Shown here piece after piece: positions 52,252-61,155 of a DNA stretch of 64,000 nucleotides. Both the position numbers and the translations under genes were made by a program. Position 1 is the first letter of the stretch. Each line of letters opens with the position of its first letter. This stretch comes from CAZSDU01 sp964605775 (GTDB lineage Bacteria; Bacteroidota; Bacteroidia; Bacteroidales; FEN-979): assembly GCA_964605775.1 (NCBI GenBank), contig CAZSDU010000002.1, forward strand, positions 174,531-238,530, given 5' to 3'. Below the pieces are notes generated by a model, which saw nothing but the letters and a program-made list of their open reading frames with translations, searched no databases and was not told the origin of the DNA.

Positions 52252-53045
52252 AATGCTGTCTCCTTGTTTTTCAATCCCTTTGCTTCTTTCAGGTATGCCT
52301 TGACAGTCCCGATAATGATTTTTGCTTCAATATAGATGGGTACTTTATTGGCATCATCGGTAACCCAGACCAGCACATCTTCATCCCCTCGGAATATGGT
52401 ACCTTCCACCATTTTTGCGGCAAATTTTGTGCAACGATATTTCTGACCATCTGTGTTCTCAATGATCTCCTTTCCGATCGGACGGATGTAAATATTATAA
52501 TAAGCATCATCTATCAGGACCGTAATCTGTTTTTTAAAATCCTTGCTGAGATTGGGTAAATCCAAGGTTCGGGTATAATAGACGGCAGCCAGCATATCAA
52601 AACTACAGGGCAGAATTTTCAGCGTATCCGTTCTTTGGGGATTATTGTTCGTTTTAGTATTGGAGTACACCTTTTGATTTTGCCTGTCATATTTAAGGGT
52701 ATTCAATAAGGTATATCCTCCTTCATAGATATACCGGCGAAAGGCTACTGATTGAAAAGTATCAGGATCCACCCATGAATCATAATAATCCCTGACTTTA
52801 AATAAAAGATCATATGTTCTGAACGTTTTTCCGGTACTTTTCAGATGCCAGGCAGGCTTGCCAAGAAATATTTCTTTTCCGGCGGAGAAGGTCACCAGGC
52901 CGGCATCGACCCATACAGGTCCCCAGTTGTAGGAAACAGTATAGGAAATTTCCTCTCCTTCACCAAAAGCATCATTGCCGGTAAAACATTGAGCTTGTAT
53001 AATCAGCGTGATGAAAATTCCTAAAAGTGTAAGTATATATCTCAT
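52242..53045 (-). CDS. DUF3108 protein, exported
   Basis: This 267-residue protein has a signal peptide (ILTLLGIFITLIIQAQ) and the DUF3108 pattern: EGEEISYTVSYNWGPVWVDAGLVTF, WHLKSTGKTFRTYDLLFKVRDYYDSWVD, and VWVTDDANKVPIYIEAKIIIG near the end. It is all beta and periplasmic or outer-membrane associated. Its role is unknown. It is on the same strand as the permease gene, 18 bp apart, so they may be co-transcribed. Confidence 0.87.
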   Translation of the reverse strand: MRYILTLLGIFITLIIQAQCFTGNDAFGEGEEISYTVSYNWGPVWVDAGLVTFSAGKEIFLGKPAWHLKSTGKTFRTYDLLFKVRDYYDSWVDPDTFQSVAFRRYIYEGGYTLLNTLKYDRQNQKVYSNTKTNNNPQRTDTLKILPCSFDMLAAVYYTRTLDLPNLSKDFKKQITVLIDDAYYNIYIRPIGKEIIENTDGQKYRCTKFAAKMVEGTIFRGDEDVLVWVTDDANKVPIYIEAKIIIGTVKAYLKEAKGLKNKETALIK

Positions 53046-53063
53046 TGCATTGGTTTCAGATCG

Positions 53064-54509
53064 TCATTGCTTCCCAGCTTGACTTTTATTCCATAAAAAG
53101 AATACGGGTATACCCAGTATAACGATGATAAAACCCGGCCAGGTATAAATCGGTTTAAAAATTAATAATATCAACATGATCAGAGAAGCCAGAACAATAT
53201 AAATGGCAGGTATGAAGGGATACCCAAAGGCCTTGTAAGGCCTTTCTATTTCAGGTCTATTTTTTCTCAATACAAATATCCCGGAAATGGTTAATACATA
53301 GAAGATCAGCACGGCAAAGACAACATAATCCAGCAATTGACCATAGGTTCCCGAAAGGCATAGTAAACTTGCCCAGATGGCCTGAACGAAGAGTCCATAG
53401 GCCGGAACTCCCTTGGAATTCAATTGCCCTGCTTTTTTAAAGAACAAATTGTCATTGGCCATGGAATAATAGATTCGTGCACCGGATAAAATTAGCCCAT
53501 TGTTGCATCCGAAGGTGGATATAACGATGAAGATAGCCATAATGATGGCAGCATAATTACCGAAAAGGCCTGAAATGGCGGCAGTCCCAAGCCGGTCGTT
53601 CAGGGCATATTGCATGCCTCTGGCCGTGAAATCTTCTCCCATAGGCTCTCCCCTGAGCGGAAGCACTGTAAGGTAAACTACGTTTGCCAGTATATACAGT
53701 ACGGTAACAAGAATGGTTCCGAATGCCAGACTTAAAGGGATGTTTCTTTTGGGATTTATCACTTCACCGGCAGTAAAAGTGATATTGTTCCATGCATCTG
53801 AAGAAAACAAGGTTCCGACCATGGCCATGCCCAATGCCGCAATCAATGAAAAACCTGAAATGGGGATGTCCAGTCCACCCGGACCTTCCTGCATGGGTTG
53901 CCAGAATATTTTTTCATTGATATGGATGGCTCCGGAATTGGTTGCAAAACCAAGCCCGATAATGATGAATCCCAGTAACAGTAAAACTTTACCCGTGGTA
54001 AAGGCATTCTGAACACGCTTCCCTTCCTGGATACCCCTGGAGTTGATCCAGGTAAGGATAGCAATGGAGGCGATGGCTACGATCTGAACCGGACCGAATT
54101 TGAAAAAACCGGCTTTAAACCAGATCACATCCTCCGAAACCCAGGGAAGTAGCACTCCGAAAAATTTGGCAAAAGCCATACCCACTGCGGCAATGGTACC
54201 GGTTTGTATAACCAGGAACATGGTCCAGCCGAAAAGAAAACCGATGAGCGGATTGTAGGCTTCCTTAAGAAAAACATACTGTCCTCCGGCTTTCGGGAAC
54301 ATGGCTGCCAGTTCTCCATAGCTTAAGGCAGCACAAATGGTCAGGAAACCGGCAAGCAGCCAGGCAATCATCAGCCAACCAGGAGAACCCAGTTGACGGG
54401 AAACATCAGCGCTGACAATGAAAATTCCAGAACCGATCATCGACCCCGCAACAATGGCCGTGGAATCGAATAAATTCAGACTTTTTTTAAAGGTTTGTTC
54501 ACTTTTCAT
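53064..54509 (-). CDS. APC-family amino acid permease
   Basis: This 481-residue protein has about 12 membrane helices and the APC opening (DSTAIVAGSMIGSGIFI) with the G-S-G-I-F substrate-binding turn, plus CAALSYGELAAMFPKAGGQYVFLKEAYN. It probably exchanges or takes up amino acids; the substrate cannot be read from the sequence. The upstream region consists of a long heptamer repeat, with no clear promoter between repeat and start. Confidence 0.9.
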   Translation of the reverse strand: MKSEQTFKKSLNLFDSTAIVAGSMIGSGIFIVSADVSRQLGSPGWLMIAWLLAGFLTICAALSYGELAAMFPKAGGQYVFLKEAYNPLIGFLFGWTMFLVIQTGTIAAVGMAFAKFFGVLLPWVSEDVIWFKAGFFKFGPVQIVAIASIAILTWINSRGIQEGKRVQNAFTTGKVLLLLGFIIIGLGFATNSGAIHINEKIFWQPMQEGPGGLDIPISGFSLIAALGMAMVGTLFSSDAWNNITFTAGEVINPKRNIPLSLAFGTILVTVLYILANVVYLTVLPLRGEPMGEDFTARGMQYALNDRLGTAAISGLFGNYAAIIMAIFIVISTFGCNNGLILSGARIYYSMANDNLFFKKAGQLNSKGVPAYGLFVQAIWASLLCLSGTYGQLLDYVVFAVLIFYVLTISGIFVLRKNRPEIERPYKAFGYPFIPAIYIVLASLIMLILLIFKPIYTWPGFIIVILGIPVFFLWNKSQAGKQ

Positions 54510-54517
54510 GAAACATA

Positions 54518-54587
54518 GATTGCAGATTACAGATTGCAGATGACAAATCGCCTATCGCCTATCGCTTATCGCTCATCGCCTATCGCT
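54518..54587. repeat. Ten-unit degenerate heptamer array
   Basis: GATTGCA, GATTACA, GATTGCA, GATGACA, AATCGCC, TATCGCC, TATCGCT, TATCGCT, CATCGCC, TATCGCT lie in perfect 7-bp phase for 70 bp. Two different unit types share one phase. Confidence 0.9.
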
Positions 54588-54689
54588 TTTCTGACAGCGC
54601 AAGTTAAAAATATTTTTTAATCCATTTCCGATTGTAGTTTCATCCTGCAAATGAAAAATTCAGAATTTTTTTTTGTATCGATAAAGTAC

Positions 54690-54697
54690 TAATTTTG
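54690..54697 (+). promoter_or_regulatory. -7 element for the TetR gene
   Basis: TAATTTTG matches TAnnTTTG and ends 1 bp before the operator-like palindrome, so a bound repressor would cover the transcription start. Confidence 0.6.
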
Positions 54698-54698
54698 C

Positions 54699-54716
54699 AT
54701 ACCGATCGTTCAGTAT
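54699..54716. promoter_or_regulatory. TetR operator (site 1, before the regulator gene)
   Basis: ATACCGATCGTTCAGTAT pairs with its own complement at 14 of 18 positions and differs in one base from the site at 55330-55347. It ends 7 bp before the regulator's ATG. Confidence 0.75.
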
Positions 54717-54723
54717 CTTTATT

Positions 54724-55311
54724 ATGAAAGACACAAGAGAGTTTATCATCGACGAGGCATACAAACTGTTCCTCAACCATAGCTATGAGGCCGTTTCTAT
54801 CAGCCTGATAAGCGAAGCCATCGGTTTGACAAAGGGAGCCCTTTACCATCATTTCAGGAATAAGGAAGAGTTGTACCGTGCCGTGATCGACAAACATTTT
54901 CCCATTTCCGGCCTCACCGTCGACGTGAATAATATCAGCATGGAGGAATATACCCGTCTTTGTATCGACCATATCCATAAAATACTGATCGCTATATTCG
55001 GAAGTGAGGAGATTTTCTTCCCTGTTAATTACCTTTCACTGATTGCCGATTGTTTCAGGCATTATGAAGGGTTTGCAGAAAGTAAAGCAAAGGTTATTGA
55101 TAATTCTGTTAAAGATGTGGAGGTCATTCTGAGGAATGCAATTAAAAGAGGGGAAATACGTAGCGATATCAACGTTGAAGTCGTAGCCCTTCAGTACTTT
55201 TCGCTGAGTGTTGGCCTTGCTGGTGACCTTATCAGGACCAGTTCAGTGGGATCGGCTATAAAATCAATGAAAGACCAGCTTAATCAGTTATACTACTTGC
55301 TGAGAAAGTAA
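54724..55311 (+). CDS. TetR-family repressor of the efflux operon
   Basis: This 195-residue protein has an N-terminal helix-turn-helix (SISLISEAIGLTKGALYHHFRNKEELYRAV, within residues 20-55) and a helical ligand-binding C-terminal domain of about 140 residues. It probably represses itself and the adjacent pump operon, since near-identical 18-bp imperfect palindromes precede both genes. The inducer is unknown; many such regulators bind the substrates of the pump. It reads in the same direction as the efflux genes and ends 72 bp before them. Confidence 0.92.
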   Translation: MKDTREFIIDEAYKLFLNHSYEAVSISLISEAIGLTKGALYHHFRNKEELYRAVIDKHFPISGLTVDVNNISMEEYTRLCIDHIHKILIAIFGSEEIFFPVNYLSLIADCFRHYEGFAESKAKVIDNSVKDVEVILRNAIKRGEIRSDINVEVVALQYFSLSVGLAGDLIRTSSVGSAIKSMKDQLNQLYYLLRK

Positions 55312-55329
55312 TTTTTTTTATGATAAAAC

Positions 55330-55347
55330 ATACCAATCGTTCAGTAT
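55330..55347. promoter_or_regulatory. TetR operator (site 2, before the efflux operon)
   Basis: ATACCAATCGTTCAGTAT is 17/18 identical to site 1 and pairs with its own complement at 12 of 18 positions. It lies 36 bp before the adaptor gene. Confidence 0.75.
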
Positions 55348-55382
55348 TTTAACAAAAAAAGTAGCAATAATATCACAGCAAT

Positions 55383-56414
55383 ATGAAAAAGATGATCATT
55401 TCAGCGATGGCACTGAGTTTGCTTGTTGCATGTAATACCAAAGAAAACAAGGACAATTTTTCCAAAACGAAACCCATTCCGGTGACAACAGTCATCGTAA
55501 AAAGTGAAGGGGTTGTGAACGCTTTGCGCTACAGCGGAACCGTCGAGGCTTATCAGAGTATTCCACTTAATTTTCAAACAACCGGAACAGTACAGGATGT
55601 TCTGGTGGACGTGGGAGATGTTGTACATAAAGAACAATTGTTGGCCACCATCAACCAAACCGATGCTAAGAGCATGTACGAGATCACGCTTTCACAGTAC
55701 CAGCAGGCAAAAGATGCCTATGATAGACTAAAGTCGGTTCACCACCAGGGAAGCCTGCCTGAAATCAAATGGGTGGAAATGGAGTCTAAACTAGAACAGG
55801 CTCAGTCTTCACTCAACCTGGCGAAAAATAATCTTGACAAATGTAATCTGTATGCTACAGTAAATGGGTTAGTTGGCCGACGCAACATTGAGCCGGGAAT
55901 GTCGTCTCTCTCCATCACCTCGGCACCCCTGGAACTGGTGGATATCAGGCAGGTTTATGTCAAAATTTCTGTTCCTGAGAACGAAGTGGCTAAAATGATC
56001 AAGGGAATGAGCGCAATTTTCACTATCTCTGCTTTGAATGGTATGGAATTCAAAGGGAAAGTGGCCATCATAAGCCCGGTCGCCGACCGTTTCTCCCGAA
56101 CCTATGAAGTGAAGATACTTGTACCCAACCCCGGTATGACCATAAAACCAGGTATGGTTTGCGATGTGAAAATAGCAGCGAACATGGAAAAAGAAATGAT
56201 TCTTATTCCTTATCAAAGCGTGACTAAGGATAGTGAAAACCATGCCTTTGTATTCCTGGTTGATGAAGCTGCAAAAAGGGCAAAGAAACAGGTCATTCAA
56301 ACCGGGAAGTACCAGGATGAAGGCCTGGAGGTGATCTCAGGGCTTAAACCGGGGCAGGTCATTGTGAATGGGGGGAAAGAAAAATTGTCTGACAATAGTT
56401 TAATCACCTGGTAA
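55383..56414 (+). CDS. RND efflux periplasmic adaptor (membrane fusion) lipoprotein
   Basis: This 343-residue protein has a lipoprotein signal (LSLLVAC, Cys 17), a barrel-sandwich lipoyl part (VEAYQSIPLNFQTTGTVQDVLVDVGD), a coiled-coil hairpin (about 95-155) and the beta-barrel (VYVKISVPENEVAKMIKG), ending with ISGLKPGQVIVNGG. It links the inner-membrane pump to the outer channel. Its stop is 1 bp before the pump gene. It is the first gene of the operon behind TetR operator site 2. Confidence 0.93.
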   Translation: MKKMIISAMALSLLVACNTKENKDNFSKTKPIPVTTVIVKSEGVVNALRYSGTVEAYQSIPLNFQTTGTVQDVLVDVGDVVHKEQLLATINQTDAKSMYEITLSQYQQAKDAYDRLKSVHHQGSLPEIKWVEMESKLEQAQSSLNLAKNNLDKCNLYATVNGLVGRRNIEPGMSSLSITSAPLELVDIRQVYVKISVPENEVAKMIKGMSAIFTISALNGMEFKGKVAIISPVADRFSRTYEVKILVPNPGMTIKPGMVCDVKIAANMEKEMILIPYQSVTKDSENHAFVFLVDEAAKRAKKQVIQTGKYQDEGLEVISGLKPGQVIVNGGKEKLSDNSLITW

Positions 56415-56415
56415 T

Positions 56416-59400
56416 ATGGAAAGGAAGAACAAATTCTGTGTGATAGAAAAGATGATGAGGAACAACAACATTGTTGTGATCATTACCTTAGCAATTATTA
56501 TTGTTGGGATTGTTGCCCTGATCAAAATGCCCCGAAATGAGTTTCCAACCTTCACCATCCGTCAGGGTGTAATCGTGGGAGTATATCCCGGTGCAAGCTC
56601 TGAAGAAGTTGAAAAACAGTTGACTACCATAGTCGAGAATTATATTTTCGGTTATCAGGAAGTGAAAAAGGCTAAGACCTATTCCTATTCCAGGGAGGGG
56701 ATCATGTACATCTTCGTAGAATTGAACGATAATGTCAAAAATGCCGATCAGTTCTGGTCGAAATTAAAACACGGGCTGTCGGAGCTAAAGATGACCCTGC
56801 CATCAGGAGTTTTGGCCCTGATTGCCAATACCGATTTCGGGGATACTTCGGCGCTGCTGATCACGCTGTCGTCAGATATCCGGAGCTATAAAGAACTTGA
56901 GGCACAATTAAAAAAGCTTGAAACTGAGATCCGGAGAATCCCGGCTACCTCAAAAGTGAAGCACTTTGGTTTGCAGAGAGAGAAGATCTTTGTAAATGTG
57001 AAACCCGAGCTGCTGAACGAATACAATATCAAATCATTGTCATTACTGGGCTCTTATCAGGTCAACGGGATGATGAGCTATGCGGGTAAGCTGGATGACG
57101 GTACCACTGTGATGCCAATCCATTTTCCGTCCAGTTTTGAATCGGAAAAGGACCTGGCCGAACAAATTGTTTATTCTGATCCGAGTGGCAACGTCGTAAG
57201 ACTAAAGAACATAGCCACCATTGAACGGAAATATGATAAACCTGAGAATTTCATTCGGCAGAACGAAAAAAAAACGATATTGCTTTCACTTGAAATGCAG
57301 CCCGGAAACAATATCGTGGAGTATGGGAAGGATGTAAACAATGCCATGGACAAATTTAAAAAGCATTGTCCGAAAGGCATAGAAGTGGCTACGATCTCGG
57401 AACTGCCGAAATACGTGAGTGATTCGGTAAATGACTTTCTAAAGGAATTTCTCATTGCCATCATTGCAGTAATCCTGGTGACCATGATTCTGCTTCCGCT
57501 ACGTGTTGCCTCTGTAGCCGGAATAACCGTTCCCATTTCAGTCATGATAACCCTTGCCATCCTTTACTTTGTGGGCATTGAACTGCATACGGTCTCCCTT
57601 GCATCACTGATTCTGGTTTTGGGGATGATTGTCGACAATTCTATCGTCGTCATTGATAACCATCTCACCAAAATTGACCAGGGCCTTTCCCCCTGGCATT
57701 CAGCCATAAAAAGTGCCATGGAACTGAGGGCGCCGATCATCGTTGCCACCCTTGCTATCCTGGCGGCATACATCCCCCTGGGATTCATGGTTCCGGGAAC
57801 GGCAGGTGAGTTCATGAATACAATACCCTGGGTTGTAACCATCGCTCTTGTGGTTTCAATTCTGGTTGCCATGTTGCTGGTCCCTTATCTCAATTTCGTT
57901 TTTATTAAAAAAGGCTTGAAGACCCGGAATAAACCGGGAAGGAAATCTTTTCTGGATATTTTACAGAAATGGTTCGACCGTTCGCTTGATCATGCCTTTA
58001 ATCATAAGAAACTAATCCTTGGCGCCGGAATTGTCCTGGTCGCCCTCGCGATTGTCCTTTTTTCCTTTACTGACCAGGAGCTATTTCCCGAAATGGACCG
58101 AAACCAATTCGCTGTCGAGATTAATCTGCCAACAGGTTCTTCACTTGAATCTACCCAAAAAGTTGTTGACAGCCTGGAATCCATCCTGTTAAAAGATAAG
58201 CGAGTGATTACGGTCACTTGTTTCATCGGAACCAGCTCCCCCCGATTCCATGCAGCCTATGCCCCCCATATGCCTGCTTCCAACTACGGACAATTGCTGG
58301 TCAATACGATATCGGACAAGGCAACGCGAGAGATTGTGAACGATTATGCGCCAAGATATTCCGATAGTTTTATCAATGCATATGTAAAATGGAAGATTCT
58401 TGCCCTACAACCCAGCAAGTCGCCCATCGAAATAAGAATATCTTCCGATTCGGTAAAGGATATCCGCCAAGCCGAAGGAAAAGTGAATGCTATTCTTGCC
58501 GGTACCCAAGGACTGGCATGGGTGCGCAACGACTGGGACCAACCCCGGCAAAGTATCAGTGTGAACCTCGATCGTGACAAAGCCAACCGCCTGGGTTACT
58601 ATAAAAGTCTGGTAGCAACTTCTGTGATGATCGGGCTGGACGGGATCCCCCTGACAACAATATGGGAAGGTGATTACCCTGTAGATGTCGTCCTTACTCA
58701 GGAACAAACATCGGCTAACCTGATGAAGACCCTCGAAGATCAGTACATCACCTCACCTTTGAATTTTTCGGCCATTCCCCTGAGATCCATAGCCACTTTT
58801 ACCCCGGAATGGTCGGAGGGAACCATCGTAAGACGAAACGGGGTTCCCACCCTGATGATTCAGGTTGATAATTCATCTGAAATAACCGCATCAGCCATTT
58901 TCAACAAGCTCAAACCCCAGATAGATAACCTAAACTTACCTGAAGGTACATCCATTTCTTATGGCGGGGATTATGAAGCTCAGGAGGAGGTGTTTGTCCC
59001 CATGGGGATAGCCTTGATGGTCAGCATCTTGTTCATCTTTGTTATCCTGCTGATTCAGTTTAAAAAGGCAAAGATATCCTTGCTGATTATGAGTGGGATG
59101 CTTCTAACCCTGCCTGGGGCTGTCTTTGGTTTGTGGGTGATGGGATATCCTTTCAGCGTGACTGCTTTTATCGGGATCACCAGTTTATGTGGGATGGTTG
59201 TGCGTAATGGCATCATCCTGATCGATTATGCCCGAGAATTAAAAGAGAACCAGGGAATGACTACGAAGGAAGCAGCTATTGCCGCTGGTAAAAGAAGGAT
59301 GAGGCCGATTTTTTTGACCTCTGCTGCAGCCGCGGTAGGGGTTATACCCATGATTCTCAGTCGTTCTCCACTGTGGGGACCTTTGGGTACGGTGATCTGC

Positions 59401-60852
59401 TTTGGATTGCTGTTTTCAATGGTTCTTACACTTTACATTCTCCCTGTATTGTATTCACTGTCATATGGCGATAATGAAAGAAAATTCCTGTTTTGGCGCA
59501 TGCCGAGAAATGCTAAAATGTCTATCATTATATTGATGGTAGCGGTTCCCCTGCTGATGAGCACAAGCCAGGCACAGACCGTTTCCCTGGATTCATGTAA
59601 AAAACTGGCCCTGCAAAACAACCACAGGATCAAAGATGCAGAATTACAATTACAGGCATCGCGGCAACAGAAACTGGAAGTCTTTACTAATTTTTTTCCG
59701 AAAGTTAGTGTTATAGCTTTTGCCTTACGTTCATCTGATTACCTGATGAAACTTGAGACACCACAGATGAATCTTCCGGTTTGGGATGGTAAAAACCCAG
59801 GTCAGCTCGTGAATCCGACTCAGTTTGCCTATTTTCCAGCACTCTCGTTCGGCTTGCTTGATTATATGAATACTGCAGCAGTTACTGTGGCTATGCCAGT
59901 TTATACAGGAGGAAGAATCAGGAGGGGCTACAAACTTGCCAAACTGGGCGAGGAGGTCAATGTATACCGTAAAGCAATGACCCGTGAAGAAGTACTTTCA
60001 AGAACTGAGGATTTATTCTGGACATTGCAGTCTCTCAGCCAAAAGGAAATGACCATAAAAAGTTACAAGCTGCTGCTAGATTCCCTTTATCGTGATGTAA
60101 GTAATTACAGTAATGCTGGACTTGCTCAACAGAACGATGTGCTTAAAGTCCATCTTAAGCAGAACGAGCTGAAGATAAGTCTGCTGAAGCTGAAGAACGG
60201 AATAAACCTCACAAAGAGGGCATTGTGTCAGCAAATCGGACTCGTCTATGACAGTTCTCTGTGCTTCACTGCTCCATTGGATTCGCAATTTGCTTTCCTT
60301 GTTTTTCAGGAACCTGAGCAGATGGTTAAAAATCGTAACGAATACCTTTTACTCAATAAAGCGGTGGAAGTTAAACAGGTTCAAAAGAAACTTGCAGTTG
60401 GTGAATTCCTTCCACAACTTTCATTGGTTGGTGCTGGTCTGACTTATGATATCATGAATAAAACCACCAACAATGCATTGGGGATGATTAACCTCAGCAT
60501 TCCCATCTCCGATTGGTGGGCAGGAAGCCATAAGATCAAGCGGCAGCAAATCGAAGTTGAGCAGGCCGAAAGTTCCTTGCAGGAAAATACTGAAATGCTT
60601 GTGCTACAGATCCGGCAGGCTGCCAATGAAGTAGAGGAAACGCATTACCAAATTGGAGTTTCGCAGGTATCGGTCGAACAAGCTATAGAAAACCTTCGCA
60701 TAAGTCAGGATCAATATAAGTCCGGCCTCATCGGAATCTCAGACCTGCTTGAAGCAGAGGCCATCGTTCAGCAGGCGAAGGATAACCTGATTGATGCGCA
60801 TTGCCAGTTTCGGATCAAATTGGCGAAATACAAACTCATGACCGGTGGATAA
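56416..60852 (+). CDS. RND efflux pump fused to a TolC-like outer-membrane channel
   Basis: This 1478-residue chain starts with a complete RND permease (about 1-1022): TM1 (IVVIITLAIIIVGIVALI), two large porter loops, the TM4 proton-relay Asp in GMIVDNSIVV, and the closing TM helices up to LPVLYSLS. After a 12-residue linker comes MSIIILMVAVPLLMSTSQAQ (1035-1054), a typical cleavable signal peptide, then about 424 residues of TolC-like protein with its two coiled-coil repeats (for example about 1150-1200 and 1370-1450). Usually pump and channel are separate genes. The internal Met 1029 (59500) and Met 1035 (59518) could also start a free channel. Cleavage after SQA would release the channel in 1:1 ratio with the pump. 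Substrate range is unknown; related fusions are known to me from Bacteroidota metal-efflux proteins. Confidence 0.92.
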   Translation: MERKNKFCVIEKMMRNNNIVVIITLAIIIVGIVALIKMPRNEFPTFTIRQGVIVGVYPGASSEEVEKQLTTIVENYIFGYQEVKKAKTYSYSREGIMYIFVELNDNVKNADQFWSKLKHGLSELKMTLPSGVLALIANTDFGDTSALLITLSSDIRSYKELEAQLKKLETEIRRIPATSKVKHFGLQREKIFVNVKPELLNEYNIKSLSLLGSYQVNGMMSYAGKLDDGTTVMPIHFPSSFESEKDLAEQIVYSDPSGNVVRLKNIATIERKYDKPENFIRQNEKKTILLSLEMQPGNNIVEYGKDVNNAMDKFKKHCPKGIEVATISELPKYVSDSVNDFLKEFLIAIIAVILVTMILLPLRVASVAGITVPISVMITLAILYFVGIELHTVSLASLILVLGMIVDNSIVVIDNHLTKIDQGLSPWHSAIKSAMELRAPIIVATLAILAAYIPLGFMVPGTAGEFMNTIPWVVTIALVVSILVAMLLVPYLNFVFIKKGLKTRNKPGRKSFLDILQKWFDRSLDHAFNHKKLILGAGIVLVALAIVLFSFTDQELFPEMDRNQFAVEINLPTGSSLESTQKVVDSLESILLKDKRVITVTCFIGTSSPRFHAAYAPHMPASNYGQLLVNTISDKATREIVNDYAPRYSDSFINAYVKWKILALQPSKSPIEIRISSDSVKDIRQAEGKVNAILAGTQGLAWVRNDWDQPRQSISVNLDRDKANRLGYYKSLVATSVMIGLDGIPLTTIWEGDYPVDVVLTQEQTSANLMKTLEDQYITSPLNFSAIPLRSIATFTPEWSEGTIVRRNGVPTLMIQVDNSSEITASAIFNKLKPQIDNLNLPEGTSISYGGDYEAQEEVFVPMGIALMVSILFIFVILLIQFKKAKISLLIMSGMLLTLPGAVFGLWVMGYPFSVTAFIGITSLCGMVVRNGIILIDYARELKENQGMTTKEAAIAAGKRRMRPIFLTSAAAAVGVIPMILSRSPLWGPLGTVICFGLLFSMVLTLYILPVLYSLSYGDNERKFLFWRMPRNAKMSIIILMVAVPLLMSTSQAQTVSLDSCKKLALQNNHRIKDAELQLQASRQQKLEVFTNFFPKVSVIAFALRSSDYLMKLETPQMNLPVWDGKNPGQLVNPTQFAYFPALSFGLLDYMNTAAVTVAMPVYTGGRIRRGYKLAKLGEEVNVYRKAMTREEVLSRTEDLFWTLQSLSQKEMTIKSYKLLLDSLYRDVSNYSNAGLAQQNDVLKVHLKQNELKISLLKLKNGINLTKRALCQQIGLVYDSSLCFTAPLDSQFAFLVFQEPEQMVKNRNEYLLLNKAVEVKQVQKKLAVGEFLPQLSLVGAGLTYDIMNKTTNNALGMINLSIPISDWWAGSHKIKRQQIEVEQAESSLQENTEMLVLQIRQAANEVEETHYQIGVSQVSVEQAIENLRISQDQYKSGLIGISDLLEAEAIVQQAKDNLIDAHCQFRIKLAKYKLMTGG

Positions 60853-60894
60853 TTGAAATAAAAACCTCGAATCGGATTTCTTCATTTGAATGAT

Positions 60895-60930
60895 AAGATG
60901 GAAAATAAAAAATTGACATTTTCCCATCTT
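60895..60930 (+). terminator. Possible terminator of the efflux operon
   Basis: AAGATGGAAAAT (60895-60906) pairs with ATTTTCCCATCTT (60918-60930) apart from one bulged C, with an 11-nt loop. The T-run behind it is poor, so termination is uncertain. Confidence 0.45.
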
Positions 60931-61094
60931 TGATTTGACTTTCTATCGGGGTCAGAATTGAATCATGTCATTATGATTTTTTCTTTTCACCTTGAATACT
61001 GTTGTTGTTCTTTTGTTGACTTTGGCTATTCTTATGCTTTGCAGGTAATTAGCGGACCAAATGACTGTTCAACTGAACATTTTTGAAAAATAAT

Positions 61095-61102
61095 TAGCTT
61101 TG
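61095..61102 (+). promoter_or_regulatory. -7 element for the lipoprotein gene
   Basis: TAGCTTTG matches TAnnTTTG and ends 53 nt before the ATG at 61156. No convincing -33 TTG was found at 19 nt. Confidence 0.5.
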
Positions 61103-61155
61103 TAAAAGATTGTGCAATGAAGCCCACTAATCCACATAGATAAAAACCATTAGCT

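Larger units (their letters stand above)
60853..61155 (+). other. Intergenic region with hairpin and promoter
   Basis: This 303-bp gap holds a hairpin just after the pump gene (60895-60930) and a -7 element (61095-61102) for the lipoprotein gene. I see no gene, tandem repeat or known RNA motif in the remaining A/T-rich part. Confidence 0.6.

Noticed and set aside
48185..54587. Tandem repeats considered as CRISPR arrays
   Set aside because: Units are 7-8 bp with no unique spacers and no cas genes.
56416..60852. Pump-channel fusion as an assembly or sequencing artefact
   Set aside because: A single indel would have to remove a stop and restore the frame; both parts and the linker read cleanly in one frame. 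Still listed as a test.
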